Assembly (NCBI RefSeq): GCF_032854445.1 | Contig: NC_088304.1 | Coordinates: forward strand, 6,275,704 to 6,339,703 | Source of the DNA: Liolophura sinensis | Taxonomy: Eukaryota > Mollusca > Polyplacophora > Chitonida > Chitonidae | DNA: 64,000 nucleotides | Direction: 5' to 3' | Shown: piece after piece, positions 44,270 to 56,180 of the stretch | How positions within the stretch are numbered: the stretch's first letter is position 1 | How the letters are laid out: each line of letters opens with the position of its first letter | Notes under the pieces: model-generated | Database searches by the model: none | What the model was told of the DNA's origin: nothing | What the model saw: the letters and a program-made list of their open reading frames with translations, nothing else | Made by a program: the position numbers and the translations under genes

Positions 44270-46180
44270 ATGGCATTTTTACAAGGTTGATACAGAGTTT
44301 TACAGGCCTGGGGAAGTAATATTGACAAACACCGACGACAGATGTGAATATTTGACCCAGGAATCTGAAAACGTCGAAGAAATCCCCCTATCCTGTCTCT
44401 TTTATTATGCTAAATGTGATCTTTTACTTATCGCCTTTCTATGAATTAAAATACACAGAATTTACATACCCAGATAAAGACCTAGATGTTACGTGTAGGC
44501 AAACATTATTAAGTAATCCAGCACAAAGGGTATGTGGAAAGTAAGGGTAAATTGATCAGATTTATCATGTATAGTTCATCTTGCACGTCAGCATATTACT
44601 GATTGTTAAAATTAAAAAGAAACGAGTGAAACCTGTTTTTATTATACGGCTGTATATATAGCGAAGCCGTGCCGTCGGTTCATAATAAAGTTCCGCTAAT
44701 ATTTATAGTCACGATCTTTGCTTTCAACCAATACAGACTTATACGAGTGACCTGAAGGGAAGATACCGACTTTTGCTTAATTTATCCAAAAAAAAAAAAA
44801 AAAGAAGCCATCGATGCATGATATAATAAATATGTTTATAGTTTCCGCCATCATCTCAGTAATGAATTTCACGATGATTTCCATTTCAAACCGGCCAGTC
44901 CCAAAGTCCATGCATTTGTTTTATTCTCGTCACGATATTGTTGGGATGTTGTCGACATGCAAGACGTTAAACTATAATCGTTCCTTCATTCAGAAACATT
45001 GCGATTGTTTTTATTCATTTGGATTCATTATATATCATTCAATCATATCATTATAGCGATGTACTGAATATGCATACAAAGAGTGGAATGGTCAGCATTG
45101 CTCGATATGTTGCCACGCTGGCTATGTTAAGCCTTGTTTATGGTCTCATGCACGCCACGTTTCCATTTCGCTATGGATAGTTATGACTATACTTAAGTGC
45201 CATATAACCTTACACAACAAGCAGACCCAGATGAAAAAAAAAAAAAGAATGTGATTGCTATAGAGGCAGACTTGGCTTTCAGTAAGACACGAAATGAGGC
45301 CGGCATTCGTGCAAACATGGTTTTGACACAGTCACGCGAAGAATGTACAACGGTGCGAAACGAAACTCCATTAAAGTCATTTCCCGGTTGTGTGATTAAT
45401 CTCAGATATACATATATACATATACATCATTACCATAATTTGGCAACGGACGGCGATCATATACATAGAGATTGGATTTTCTTTAGTATGCCAGCCACTT
45501 CTTCCTCTGGAAATGTCGGAAGCTAATCTACATCATAAAAGAAAAACGTTGATCGTTGCTGAATCTCTATACACAGTGCTTTGTATCAGTCCAATGTGGG
45601 AGTTGCGCACCAAACGAAGTTTCCATGATAAACTATAGTGGATTTTTTTGTTTGACGGACAGATGTTGTGAGTCGTGACAATGATAATGTAATTACGTGC
45701 CAAGATAGCATATGGTGTATATGATACTCACTTCATGTAGCGGATAGTTTTGCCACAGTGCACATAGCGATCACTCCCTACGACCACGGAAGATATTCAT
45801 ATGCGCAAAGCTCAGTGCAAGGCATGACGGTTCATGTCAAAGGTTATAGATTTTGCCATATTTCGGATCTTGTTTGCATCCATGACCTAACCAGATAGGT
45901 CTAAGCACTAATCGGAAGGAAGGAAGGGAACAAGAGCAAAGTGCCAATAACTGCGACCTGCACAAAATGGCCATGTTAACTTGCACTAACGTTCTGTGTT
46001 AACTGAATGGCCCATGTGTCTAATATGTGACATCAAAAGTTTAACCGACCGATCGCCCGGACCACAGACAGAGCGACTTGTAGAGATGGACGCTACAAAT
46101 GTAGCCAGATATGGTGGTTTCTTCAGCGGTATTCTATGCTCAGTCAACCAGTCGTTATCAATAATTGTAATTATTAAACA
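44270..46180. other. No supported gene
   Basis: AT-rich. A 109-codon plus-strand frame (45197-45526) spans a run of 13 A and a TACATATACAT low-complexity stretch, so it is not credible. A 74-codon frame at 45996-46220 runs into SINE-A. Confidence 0.5.
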
Positions 46181-46182
46181 TG

Positions 46183-46428
46183 TTGATTTATTTAATTGGT
46201 GTTTTATCCGACGTAAATAAGAATATTTTATTTATGGTGGGAGGAAACTGGGTAGAGCCAGGGGGAAACTCATGGCCATCTGCAGGATGGTGGCAGACCT
46301 TCCCACGTAGGGTCAGAGAGAAAGATAGTGTGAACTGGACTAGTTCACAGAGACAGCATTGAGGAGACGCTCCTGGGTCAATTCGCCGCGCTCGCACGCT
46401 GACCACCTCGGCCACCACGGAGGCCCTC
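46183..46428 (-). mobile_element. SINE-A copy, near full length
   Basis: TTGGTGTTTTATCCGACGTA, GGTGGGAGGAAACTGGGTAG, AGACCTTCCCACGTAGGG and GGCCACCACGGAGGCCC at the tRNA-like end. A short deletion removes part of the ACTTATACGACGGCGG core. Confidence 0.85.
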
Positions 46429-46429
46429 C

Positions 46430-47670
46430 CCGCTCCCCCCCTCACATTTTATACGATCAGTTTTATAAAAGCAAGCTATGATAATTGACAAGACAATTTT
46501 GATGTGGCGTACATAAACTCTAAAGTTATTGAAAAACGCGAATAATTGGAATATATAGGTTAAGATATTACCCTTACGTCTTTGTGTGGGGTTAATGACC
46601 TTGGTATAGATGAATCTACCCTGTCCTCTGTTGGTGCTCGATACACTTCAATATTATCATGGATTTCGTATTGTTGTTTTAGTGACGGATGGCTACACCT
46701 CAAACCAGGAGTTTGTTTTCTTTCCATCTTTCCGTCATATTTGATGACCGTAAGGAAATCCTGTTAAAACCTATATCCCGGTGTGAATGCACCCAAGTGT
46801 TAATAATAAACCACATACCGTTTGTTTGAAAGTAACCATGGTAACGTCTCAATGCTTGATGTAATATATATTTGACAGATATAAAAGTTGGCTCCCAGAA
46901 AACATCTGCCAATTCTTATTTCGACATACAAATGCAAATTATTGGGTTAAACATGATTAACAAATGAATACAATGTTATTTATTTCCCCCAGACTAAGGC
47001 GTGCAGGGAATCATCATCTCGTCATTCAGCTCACAGTATGTGTACAGGTACATGCCCAGCGCAGCAAAATATGATCGAATGTCTCTACAATAAATAAACA
47101 TTTCAAACTTTCAATAATAAGGAATTTAAAATTGAGGTCAAAACTTCCAGCCTACATCTTGACGTAGTGAATGTACAATAGCGTTACAAATACAGTGTAC
47201 AAATGGTGCACCTTACTTCACACGGCAGTGTTAAGTCAACAGTTGGGGGTAATTTACAATGGATTGTAGCTTGGATTCAGTTTTTGGAAATTACTTCAAA
47301 AGAATAGAAAGTACACTGGTTGTACAACATGTCTGAAATAACTTCTATATTCATTCGGGGTTATTTTTTCTCCCATAACTTGTCCTCCCCACATATTGAA
47401 AACCCAACTGTTACAGTTTCGGCAATTTTGATAAGCGTTTAACTGATACCGCATGATAAATGTTACAAAATGTGAATGCCATCATGTTAAAATATTACGC
47501 TGCTTAAATCATTGTGTGCAAACTAACATTGACAGTGTTAACACTGGACACAACATGTGAACATGTTAATGTGAGATAAAATGGTGTTAGATTACAACAT
47601 TTTCTAGGCGTTTTGTAAAGTGTTGAATTTCAAAAATTTTAAATTGTAGGATCTAACAATATAAAAGCTC
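46430..47670. other. No supported gene
   Basis: AT-rich, no convincing frames or repeats. Confidence 0.5.
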
Positions 47671-47677
47671 ACCACTT

Positions 47678-47823
47678 CAGTTTTAAGAGAGTATTTTTCA
47701 CGCAAACGTTCGCAGACCTTGCTCTTTACGTGTTAGTGGTATTGTATGTTATTTTTAAACCAGCCCAGCAGCAAAAGAGCAAGGTCTGCGAACGTTTGCG
47801 TGAAAAATACTCTCTTAAAACTG
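47678..47823. repeat. Perfect 50-bp inverted repeat with a 46-bp loop
   Basis: Left arm 47678-47727 (CAGTTTTAAGAGAGTATTTT...GCAGACCTTGCTCTTT) and right arm 47774-47823 (AAAGAGCAAGGTCTGCGAAC...TCTCTTAAAACTG) are exact reverse complements over 50 bases. The loop is 47728-47773. A transcript would form a long perfect hairpin. No other copy of the arm was seen in the window. Confidence 0.95.
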
Positions 47824-48349
47824 GAAAATCAGATTGAAACTGTAGAAAGGCAAAAATTTCTTAGGAACTCAATTACTGCGAAATAACAGAAAGGCCTCCA
47901 ACGCGCAGAATATAGACCTTTCTAGTTGTTTTGCCACAGTTGCGTAAAATGTGAGCTAAAGTTCCCAAGTTGTGTTCCTGGAAGCAAGGTCTAATTCCAG
48001 CTAATTGGACAGAAAGCTATAATAAGTTTTCAGTGCTTGAGCGTGTGGGAGAAATGTCAGTTATAAGTAAACATGTTATCTGGAGCAGTGAGTCATGGAC
48101 GTGACTGGGAGGTGTATCCTTTATTACCATTAAACCTTCACGGCCAGGCTGTTACCTACGTGATGTATTCGAAACATGATGGTGGCAAAGCAGAGTCGAT
48201 CACCTACTCTAATACCGCCAGACACTTTATATATTTTCATGTTTGTGTAATATATTACTAGACAAATAAATAAGGGCTTGATTGTTAGCAGAATTTTATA
48301 ATGTTTTCTGTGTGTGTTTAGAAAATGTTAGAAAATCAGAATCTAGGCG

Positions 48350-48665
48350 TCAGAGCAGACATTCGTATATAAAGGTGTAAACTAAAATGGACGTGCGCGC
48401 GCTTTGATTTTAATGAATTGTAAATCCAACCTGGCGATGTAATTCAACACGACAAATATATAGCCCATAACCACGGGTTAAGCGGAATTAGGCACACCTA
48501 ATTTTTGCTGACACATTTGCTGACAAGAGAATAATACTCATTGTAAAACTTCAGAAACCTAGATTCACGGCTCTTGGTGGAATAAACTTGACACACTAGT
48601 TTTCGCAGAATAAAATTGTGACATTCGTTGAAATCTTCACATCACACACAGGATCTAACAATACC
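48350..48665 (+). repeat. Dispersed repeat DR1, copy (internally deleted)
   Basis: CAGACATTCGTATATAAAGG, GCGCTTTGATTTTAATGAAT, AATTCAACACGACAAATATA, GGGTTAAGCGGAATTAGGCA, CTTGACACACTAG and ACACACAGGATCTAACAA. Confidence 0.75.
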
Positions 48666-48669
48666 GTTT

Positions 48670-50180
48670 TCTTCATTTTTGCCGCTGGGCCTTTTGCAAA
48701 ACATTTCCTAATGCAAAGTAAAATCATAACCATCTATACTTTCAGAGATATTAAGTTAATTTTGTTTAATGTCAACACAAGCGTTACACTCACTTTGAGA
48801 AAACATAGGCGGTTAGACAAAATGTGGCTTTTTAAAAAATAAATGCATTTGAAGCATAAGGCTGTGAATATAAAAATCCATTATATCATTTCGAAACTGG
48901 AGATTGTGTGTGCTTGTTTTCTTCACTGTTTTATGTAGTAAATTTTTCAAATTGAACCCAAAACTTTATATACCCGCATATATTCTAGAATATTCTATTT
49001 GTATAACAGAGGTCATTCAGCCTATTGGTGAAAACAACTTCACAGTTTGAAGTAAGCCAGACAAGGTGCACTATGGCTCTCACCTTTTCTTTGCAATAGA
49101 ATATAGGATAGCACAGATCCCTCTAATTTAATACTTGATTTAGCTCATATTTCGACGTCTGATATTATAGTAAATAAACAAAAAAGAAGAAAAGTCTTAG
49201 TTATAAATAGCCTCATGGTTCACAGAACCAAGACTTACTCCATCCAAGATTGTATCTACTCCCACGTGCAGTAACCCAAAGTGTAATTCTGTTTCTTTGG
49301 ATACTTTGTAACAAAAACACCATATCCCAGCTCTTTGTAAAGATTCAAGGTAAACGTAAAATAACAAGATATTGAAATACAGGATCAATGTGTGAAGCTA
49401 GCTATAAAATGACAATCAGCAAGACTTTTACTTCTTGACCGTGCCAACATGATATATCGTGAATCGTTGCTTACTCATCAGGGATGGAATATCGAAAATT
49501 ATGTAAAAAGTAGTTATTTCAGTGTGATGTATAACGTCCAGTAGTTAACTGATGTTTCTATATTTCTCAGGGCGATTGGTTCCAAACCGAAATAACATCC
49601 TAACACCGTTGTAAAGAACAATAAATCTCAGTTTGGTCTGTGTGATATATCCAAACCAGTGATTAACTAATGCTTCTTTATCCCACAGTATAAAAACAGA
49701 ATGATATGTTTGCGCCATTGTAATGACGTCACATGACGCAGATGTGCTTCTCCCTCACTTGAAGTCTAACCTTGCACATCTTCACTTCGTAGTTTTATGC
49801 CCATTTCATTATAATACATTACAGCAGTTTTATCATTAGCAGATGTGGGATTGCCTAATGGTTTACTGCAGGAACCAATGGAATGCTTCTGTCTGTTCTA
49901 AGACGCATGTAAACATAAACCTCCTATGTGCATAAATAATATTATCTCTAATTGAAACGATTTGACTTCTTTTACTGACGAAAAGTTTTCTATTGAAAAG
50001 GGTTAAATTGTAGAAAGGGCGTCGGCTGCAGAGCAGTTTACGAGCAGAAAAGGCAAGTGGAGTTTTCTTTTGTCATGTCGAATTATCGTGCTCATTTTGC
50101 GGATGGTGGCCTTCTGCCAATGTTGGTTATTTTACACACATGTCATAGTCTCGCTGACACGTTTAGAATGCGGTGTTTTA
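48670..50180. other. No supported gene
   Basis: AT-rich. A CRE-like TGACGTCACATGACGC occurs at about 49731. A 63-codon minus-strand frame at 49197-49388 has no motif. Confidence 0.5.
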
Positions 50181-50184
50181 TTAA

Positions 50185-50350
50185 TGATAGTCACGTGACA
50201 TGGTGCTAGAGGCTGTATAAGTTGCTACTCTCTAAAATAAAACCCTAACTGAGGTGAACTGACAAGAGGAAGGATTTCACCATTTGCCAACTCTCACTCT
50301 GTCTTTGCCGTAGTTTTACTCACCATTCTGTAGTATTTTATATTAAATTT
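50185..50350. repeat. Dispersed repeat DR2 copy
   Basis: ACATGGTGCTAGAGGCTGTA, TAAAACCCTAACTGAGGTGA, CTGACAAGAGGA and CACCATTTGCCAACTCTCAC. Confidence 0.65.
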
Positions 50351-50351
50351 A

Positions 50352-50690
50352 CACGGAAACGGTTATATAAACGCAAGTCTCATAAATATTGTAGTGCAGA
50401 AGGTTATATATACGCAAGTCACATAAGTATTGCAGTGCAGAAGGTTATGTATACACAAGTCACATAAATATTATAGTGCAGAAGGTTATATATACGCAAG
50501 TCACATAAGTATTGTAATGCAGAAGGTTATGTATACACAAGTCATATAAATATTATAGTGCAGAAGGTTATATATACGCAAGTCACATAAATATTATAGT
50601 GCAGAAGGTTATATATACGCAAGTCACATAAATATTGTAGTGCAGAAGGTTATGTATACACAGGTCATATAAATATTATAGTGCAGAAGC
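50352..50690. repeat. 41-bp minisatellite in an 82-bp alternating dimer, 8 copies
   Basis: AGGTTA starts at 50401, 50442, 50483 and onward every 41 bases. Units of the TATATATACGCAAGTCACAT type alternate with the TATGTATACACAAGTCATAT type over much of the array. Confidence 0.93.
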
Positions 50691-50699
50691 ATAGAAAAT

Positions 50700-51340
50700 C
50701 CAGAAGAAATCCGGAGATCCTCAGTGGAGTATACTTTCGCCATTCTGCACGGGCTATTTTACTAACCAAAAACTAAATTTTAAGGCTAATTTCTTGTTTG
50801 TTTGTTTTCGCTTTTGTTTTGTTTTTTTCGTTCTCCAGATTGGAAATGAGAAAACCCACGAGCATACTATTTCCGATGAAGCAACCCGGTTTCAAACCTG
50901 GTTAAGCACGGAACTAAGGGCTCAAAGCACGCAGGTGCTGGTTCGATGAGTAAACTGTTTAGCATTGACCTTCCCATGATTCCTGGAGTGATCTTTCCAT
51001 GCGTGAAGAGATGTTAAGTTTTTCTGAGACCTTGAAATCTGATTACAGCTGGGTGTAACAAAACAGACACGGTCTTTGAAGTTCCCCTCTGTCATCACAA
51101 ACTTACACCCACTGCAGAGCAAACATACAAATTTGTTTTTGCGACCTGTCATCACACCGATAAGCTCAAATCATGGTTGCATTGAGGAAGAAAAAAATGG
51201 AACAAGCGGTAGAGTGGTAGTGGGAACGCATCAACTGCATGTCTCCATGAATAAAATATTTTGACCTTCTCTGTGGAAGTAAGTGAGAATTGGAGTCATC
51301 GATGAAATGGCACAATTGTCAAGAAATGTAATGTTTTTCA
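50700..51340. other. Nothing recognised
   Basis: Includes GTTCTCCAGATTGG and two opposing 60-77-codon frames at 50922-51264 without motifs. Confidence 0.4.
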
Positions 51341-51344
51341 CCTT

Positions 51345-51670
51345 ATTTTGTTTAAGCCATGATGCCAGGGGACGTATAAGTTGTTAAGTTTTAAGCATTT
51401 TTCATGAACAGTAAAAAAGGGATCAGGCCGGATTTTAGTGGTTAAACATAACTTATTGCCAACCATCACACTGTCGTCAATGCTTTAGTTTATGAAATGC
51501 GATTGCAGCACAGCATTTTGAGTCATTTAAGATCAGTTCAAATAAATTCCAATTAAGATCACTACCATTCTAACAATAGGCCGGATTTCACTCTTTATCT
51601 ATGAACATTTGCCCACCAGAACGCTGTTGTTGGTGCTCTCCACGGTTTTACTCCTTATCCCCTTCTGTTT
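51345..51670. repeat. Two partial DR2 copies
   Basis: 51345-51490: TTTAAGCCATGATGCCAGGG, ATGAACAGTAAAAAAGGG, CAACCATCACACTGTCGTC. 51565-51670: GGCCGGATTTCACTC, GAACATTTGCCC, GCTCTCCACGGTTTTACTCC. The 87-codon frame from 51601 is derived from them; near 51738 it meets a possible SINE-A head scrap (GAGCCTCTCACCCACACCGT). Confidence 0.5.
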
Positions 51671-52250
51671 TTGTGACGTGTATCTTCGGTCTCTCTGATT
51701 TGCGTGGGGCTTTGGTCACAATAAACGGTTACGAGCCTCTCACCCACACCGTTGCTGTGAGTTCAGTTGTTAACCTAATGGGTAGGCCTATTTATATACA
51801 GGGCCAGTGTGGAGGTTGGTTTATCAGGACTTTTCGTTTTACAACGCAAATTGAAATGTTCTGAAGAGAATACATATTAACGCAGTTAGACCAGAACCTG
51901 TTGGGTACAAACAGGTCCCGCAAACCAGGGTATATAGACAAGAACAGATATTCATGATGTACCTGTATTTGGGGCTTTCTAAGAAAGTTTTACCAAGTAG
52001 CTGGAACCCATTTACGTGATGTGCTTATAAACTGCTGCTGAAAATTGTGACTACGTTACAACGTGCCAGTGTTTTTGTTAAATGTAAATGCTTTTGCTTT
52101 TGACTGTGTTAACAACAGCGACAAAGGCCAAAGCGTCTCCTCTTATTTGTAGAAACAAGAGGCAAGAATTCTCGCGGCTTATAAGAAATGTAATAAAGAC
52201 AAATGGCGGTGTCAGTTTTTTTCCTTTACAGAACGGGAAAACTCTTCAGT

Positions 52251-52619
52251 TGTCCATGTCGAGTGAGTGAGTGAGTGCTTGGGGTTTAACGTCGTACTCA
52301 ACAATTTTTCAGTCATATGACGACGAAGGAATCATTAGGGTGCATGCACGTGTAATGTGCCTCTTTGTTGCAGGACGGATTTCCACCGCTCTTTTATTTA
52401 GTGCTGCATCACTGTGACGACTTACCGAAGGCAAGTAAGCCGCCCCGCCCGAGCCATTATACTGATACGGGTCAACCAGTCGTTGCACTATCCCCTTCAT
52501 GCTGAACGCCAAGCGAGGAAGTTACAACTTCCTCTTTTAAAGTCTTAGGTGTGACTCGACCAAGGATTGATCCTGGATCTACCGGTCCCGAAGCGGACGC
52601 TCTACCATGTCCATGTCGA
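52251..52619 (-). mobile_element. SINE-B copy with perfect 12-bp target-site duplication
   Basis: TGTCCATGTCGA at 52251-52262 is repeated at 52608-52619. The element between has (GTGA)n, GCTTGGGGTTTAACGTCGTA, TTTTTCAGTCATATGACGAC, CTGTGACGACTTACCGAAGG and CTGATACGGGTCAACCAGTC. On the minus strand its head reads TGGTAGAGCGTCCGCTTCGG (box A) then AGGATCAATCC (box B-like). This is the least-decayed SINE-B and the family reference. Confidence 0.94.
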
Positions 52620-53460
52620 AGGTGCCTTGGTAGAATTCACTCCATACCCAGCAACTAATGCTAGCTTTGCGACAGTCTCTGTTGCTAAGAAATAAACTAA
52701 GTTTCATAAGTCTATGCAAGACATGAAACATCTTTGTTACGACACTTTTCCAAGACATATAACTTAGGTTACAATGTGTTATTGTAACCTAGTGTTACGA
52801 CCCAAACTGTCTGTATTGTAAAGAGATGGCTTGTTCGAAATACACGACAGTTTAGCCGCACAAAAAAGTAACCAAAACCAGTAGATTTTATTTTACATCA
52901 ATTTATTAGGTTTAACAAGAACAGATAACAAGACTTTTACAAATACTAAAGTACTTAAGTTTAACAAGAAAGGATAGCAGTATCTATACAAATACTAAAA
53001 TACTTATATGTACAACGGTGTCAAGTCCAAACGGACGCATATACTCCACAGTGCTTAAAATTGCACAGAGGCAATATTCATAAGAGGGAAAATCCACAGT
53101 ATAACTGAGTGTATTCCACAGACAGGGTCCGTGTACTAATAAGCACTGTGTACACAAGAGCACAAATTAAACATACAAGTTCAGACTGAACAAGTGCTCG
53201 GTGGAGATATGATATAACAAAGCCAGAGGCTATAAAGACACCAAAATTCAGCACAAAAGACCTACTAAAGTAACACACAGCGAAAACTCTCAATAGTTCT
53301 CCTTTTCCCCCTTTGACCTGCTTTCATAGGTCATATTGACTGGTGGAATTTTCTAGGATAAAAAAATTCTTGAACAAACAAACTTGTAAACAAACAGGCC
53401 CCGAACTGAGCGTATTCTGGAACATTCTAAGGCAGAGGCAGACAGCAGGCCCTGGTACAC
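52620..53460. other. No supported gene; hairpin at 52765-52791
   Basis: TAGGTTACAAT-GTGTT-ATTGTAACCTA is a perfect 11-bp-arm hairpin. Near 52912-53000 AACAAGAACAGATAACAAGA and AACAAGAAAGGATAGCAGTA form a two-copy direct repeat of about 55 bp. No convincing exons. Confidence 0.55.
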
Positions 53461-53462
53461 TG

Positions 53463-54085
53463 TCATGTAGGTTTCTGTATTTGCTTTTGGTTTAGCATCA
53501 CATTCAACATTATTACAATACTCTGAAGTAAAGGTTTCTGCATTTGCGTTTGGTTTAGCGTCACTTTCAACATTATTACGGTACACTCACATGTAGGTTT
53601 CTGTATTTGCTTTTGGTTTAGCCTCTTTTTCAACATTATTACTGTACTCTTATGTACAGGTTTCTGTATTTGCTTTTGGTTTAGCGTCACTTTCAACATT
53701 ATTACGGTGCACTCACATGTAGGTTTCTGTATTTGCTTTTGGTTTAGCCTCTTTTTTAACATTATTACTGTACTATTATGTACAGGTTTCTGTATTTGCT
53801 TTTGGTTTAGCGTCACTTTCAACATTATTACGGTGCACTCACATGTAGGTTTCTGTATTTGCATTTGGTTTGGCGTCACTTTCAACGTTATTACGGTGCA
53901 CTCACATGTAGGTTTCTGTATTTGCTTTTGGTTTAACGTCACTTTCAACATTATTACGGTGCACTCACATGTAGGTTTCTGTATTTGCTTTTGGTCTAGC
54001 GTCACTTTCAACATTATTACGGAACACTGACATGCAGGTTTCTATATTTTCTTTTTGTTTAATTTCACTTTCAGTCCATACCACG
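53463..54085. repeat. 63-bp minisatellite, about 10 copies
   Basis: Unit: GTAGGTTTCTGTATTTGCTT, TTGGTTTAGCGTCACTTTCA, ACATTATTACGGTGCACTCACAT. Two unit types (ACTCACATGTAGG and ACTCTTATGTACAGG, the latter with GCCTCTTTTT) alternate in the left half. 63 bases is 21 codons, so the minus-strand 183-codon frame with a 21-residue repeat is a by-product. Confidence 0.95.
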
Positions 54086-54124
54086 GTATAATTTGTTGGC
54101 AAATTTTAGATACTTGAGCTATAT

Positions 54125-54215
54125 TTGAGATATGTTTTGGGAATTTACCTTGCGATTATTGACGTGGAACGTCCTTATCGGTTGACGGCTGGTATACGAA
54201 TGTCTGTTGTGAGGT
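54125..54215 (-). repeat. Dispersed repeat DR1, fragment
   Basis: TTTACCTTGCGATTATTGAC, GTGGAACGTCCTTATCGGTT and GACGGCTGGTATACGAATGT match the DR1 5' end in minus orientation. Confidence 0.65.
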
Positions 54216-54389
54216 ATAGATGTACCCATATTTTAAAATTGTGGATAGGTTTTTTTTTATTATTTTAACGCGGTGTTTGTCGCTTCAAGCTATAAAAGGA
54301 TTATTGGTCTGTACTTTCTTTCTCGTTCTTTCACACATTGTAATCTCAAGTCGTCGCATATATGGATATATAGATATATAGTCATTAAT

Positions 54390-54594
<205 letters not shown>

Positions 54595-54604
54595 TGTACC
54601 ATTT

Positions 54605-54745
54605 CTTATATGGTCGTCCGGCAACCTGCAAAAGGTTGTGGGTTTCTCCTGGGCTCTGTCCGGTTTCCTCCCACCATAATGCTGGCCTCCGTCGTATTAG
54701 TGAAATATTCCTGAGTACAGCATAAAACACCAATCAAATAAATAA
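54605..54745 (+). mobile_element. SINE-A copy, tail half, plus orientation
   Basis: GCAACCTGCAAAAGGTTGTG, TCCGGTTTCCTCCCACCATA, ATGCTGGCCTCCGTCGTATT, AATATTCCTGAGTACAGCAT and AAAACACCAATCAAATAAAT. Confidence 0.85.
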
Positions 54746-54809
54746 GGAAACAAATTTCCTTCATTAAAGCAAATTATGGACAATTTACAAAAGACATGCA
54801 GTTAGCATA

Positions 54810-55025
54810 TGTATTTATTGTATTGCCGTACCCAAGAATATTTTCACTTACACGATGGGGCTAGCATTATCATGGGAGGGAACTAGACAGAGCGCGGGGG
54901 GAACCCACTTGCGGTCGGAAAGGAAGCCAGCTTGAACAGGTTTGAACTTACAGCGACCGCAGTGGTGAGAGGCTCCTGGGTCTCTGCGCTCATTGGTGTT
55001 GTAACCGTCTCGGCCACAGAGGCCC
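54810..55025 (-). mobile_element. SINE-A copy, near full length, opposite orientation to its neighbour
   Basis: ATTGCCGTACCCAAGAATAT, ACTTACACGATGGGGCTAGC, GGAAGCCAGCTTGAACAGGT and CGTCTCGGCCACAGAGGCCC. With 54605-54745 it forms a tail-to-tail SINE pair only about 65 bp apart. Confidence 0.85.
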
Positions 55026-55269
55026 ACAAAGGGCATGCAAGTCGAGGCCTATACAAAAGTAGTTTGACAGAAAGAAGTAGTACAGATTTAAATGATTGCT
55101 ATGTATGATAATTCGTATACGTGTTGTTTATTAGCAACCTTCTGAGTGTCGTATTAGTTTACTCACTCTGAAGACGTGTTAATAATAACGTGATAAGCTC
55201 AATTCTAAGTCATGTTTTGGCCTCGGTTCGGCTTCAGAATCCGAAAACCCGTTTGTATATTTTACGTTC

Positions 55270-55455
55270 TTCGCCAATCCAGTTTTCAGCCTTTCTAGGG
55301 ACGGGAAGTTTTCCTCCTCGCTCGCGATGACGTCAGTTCCGTTTATTAACAGGTGTGCCTACTATTCACCTGAGAAATGACGTGATTTGTGTCTCACTAA
55401 TGACGTATCACTTTCGGCTTCATATCTGAATTACCTGTAAACCTATATAGTGTTT
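55270..55455 (+). promoter_or_regulatory. Promoter-like cluster: CCAAT, three CRE-type sites and a TATA box
   Basis: CCAAT at 55274-55278; TGACGTCA at 55328-55335 (perfect CRE); TGACGTGA at 55378-55385; TGACGTAT at 55401-55408; CTATATAG at 55443-55450. The patch is GC-richer than the flanks. A downstream frame from 55450 (63 codons, hydrophobic start FFRLFCFLGIILLP) has no recognised motif, so no target gene is assigned. CREB/ATF-type regulation would be expected if it is active. Confidence 0.3.
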
Positions 55456-55656
55456 TTCCGCCTGTTTTGTTTTCTCGGTATAATCCTACTTCCCCCGCGG
55501 TATCTGAGGTCACTTCTGTTGACACCTTTGTTTTCTAATAACAAATCTGTGGGTGTGATAAACGTACCCAAAAGTGTTGAAAATGGTTCCAAATACCTTT
55601 ATTACGTCATGAATGTAATGTATTTGGTTTATGCGATGTGATTTAGTGTCATGAGT

Positions 55657-55681
55657 AACTAAGGTGTGTCACACCTTAGTT
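55657..55681. repeat. 25-bp palindrome
   Basis: AACTAAGGTGTG-T-CACACCTTAGTT: perfect 12-bp arms around a single base. Resembles a dimeric binding site or the relic of a foldback junction. Confidence 0.8.
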
Positions 55682-55689
55682 GACTTTAG

Positions 55690-56105
55690 TAATTCATAGC
55701 GGCTGTTGCATATAGATTTTCTACGTATGTAGATTTCGTACCTGAAAGTTGAATGGCCGACGCAACGGTTTCTATTGGTTAATTTGATGAACAAATTTAA
55801 TAGTTAACCGTTGATTCCAGAACACATCTATATGTTCAATCTCAGTTTAACTGCCCATTTCCACCTTCTGGTACTGAAGCATTCAGAATGCACAACGTCC
55901 ATAGCAGGTACGGTAAAACCAGAGCAGCGGCGACAGTGTTATAGTTGGCAATGGTCACACTTAACAGGTGAAATATGGCGTCATGTATCACTTTACCTCA
56001 GCTAGCGTTTTACTCTAACTGCTCATGTAAATGCTTAAAAAATAGCAGCTTTTGCTCTAAGTGAAACTATGGCTTATAGGTAGATTTAGGTAAAAAAGAT
56101 GCAGC
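55690..56105. other. Nothing recognised
   Basis: No gene or repeat identified; a 64-codon plus-strand frame at 55811-56005 has no motif. Confidence 0.4.
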
Positions 56106-56112
56106 GATGTTT

Positions 56113-56180
56113 TTTATTTATTTATGTATTTGATTGGTGTTTTACGCCGAACTCAAGAATATTTCACTTATACGACGGCG
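56113..56180 (-). mobile_element. SINE-A tail fragment
   Basis: TATTTGATTGGTGTTTTACG, CCGAACTCAAGAATATTTCA and CTTATACGACGGCG only. Confidence 0.85.

Noticed and set aside
45197-45526. 109-codon plus-strand ORF
   Set aside because: Crosses a 13-A homopolymer and low-complexity TACATA repeats.
53463-54014. 183-codon minus-strand frame with a 21-residue repeat (TCECTVIMLKVTLNQKQIQK)
   Set aside because: A by-product of the 63-bp minisatellite; both strands are open.
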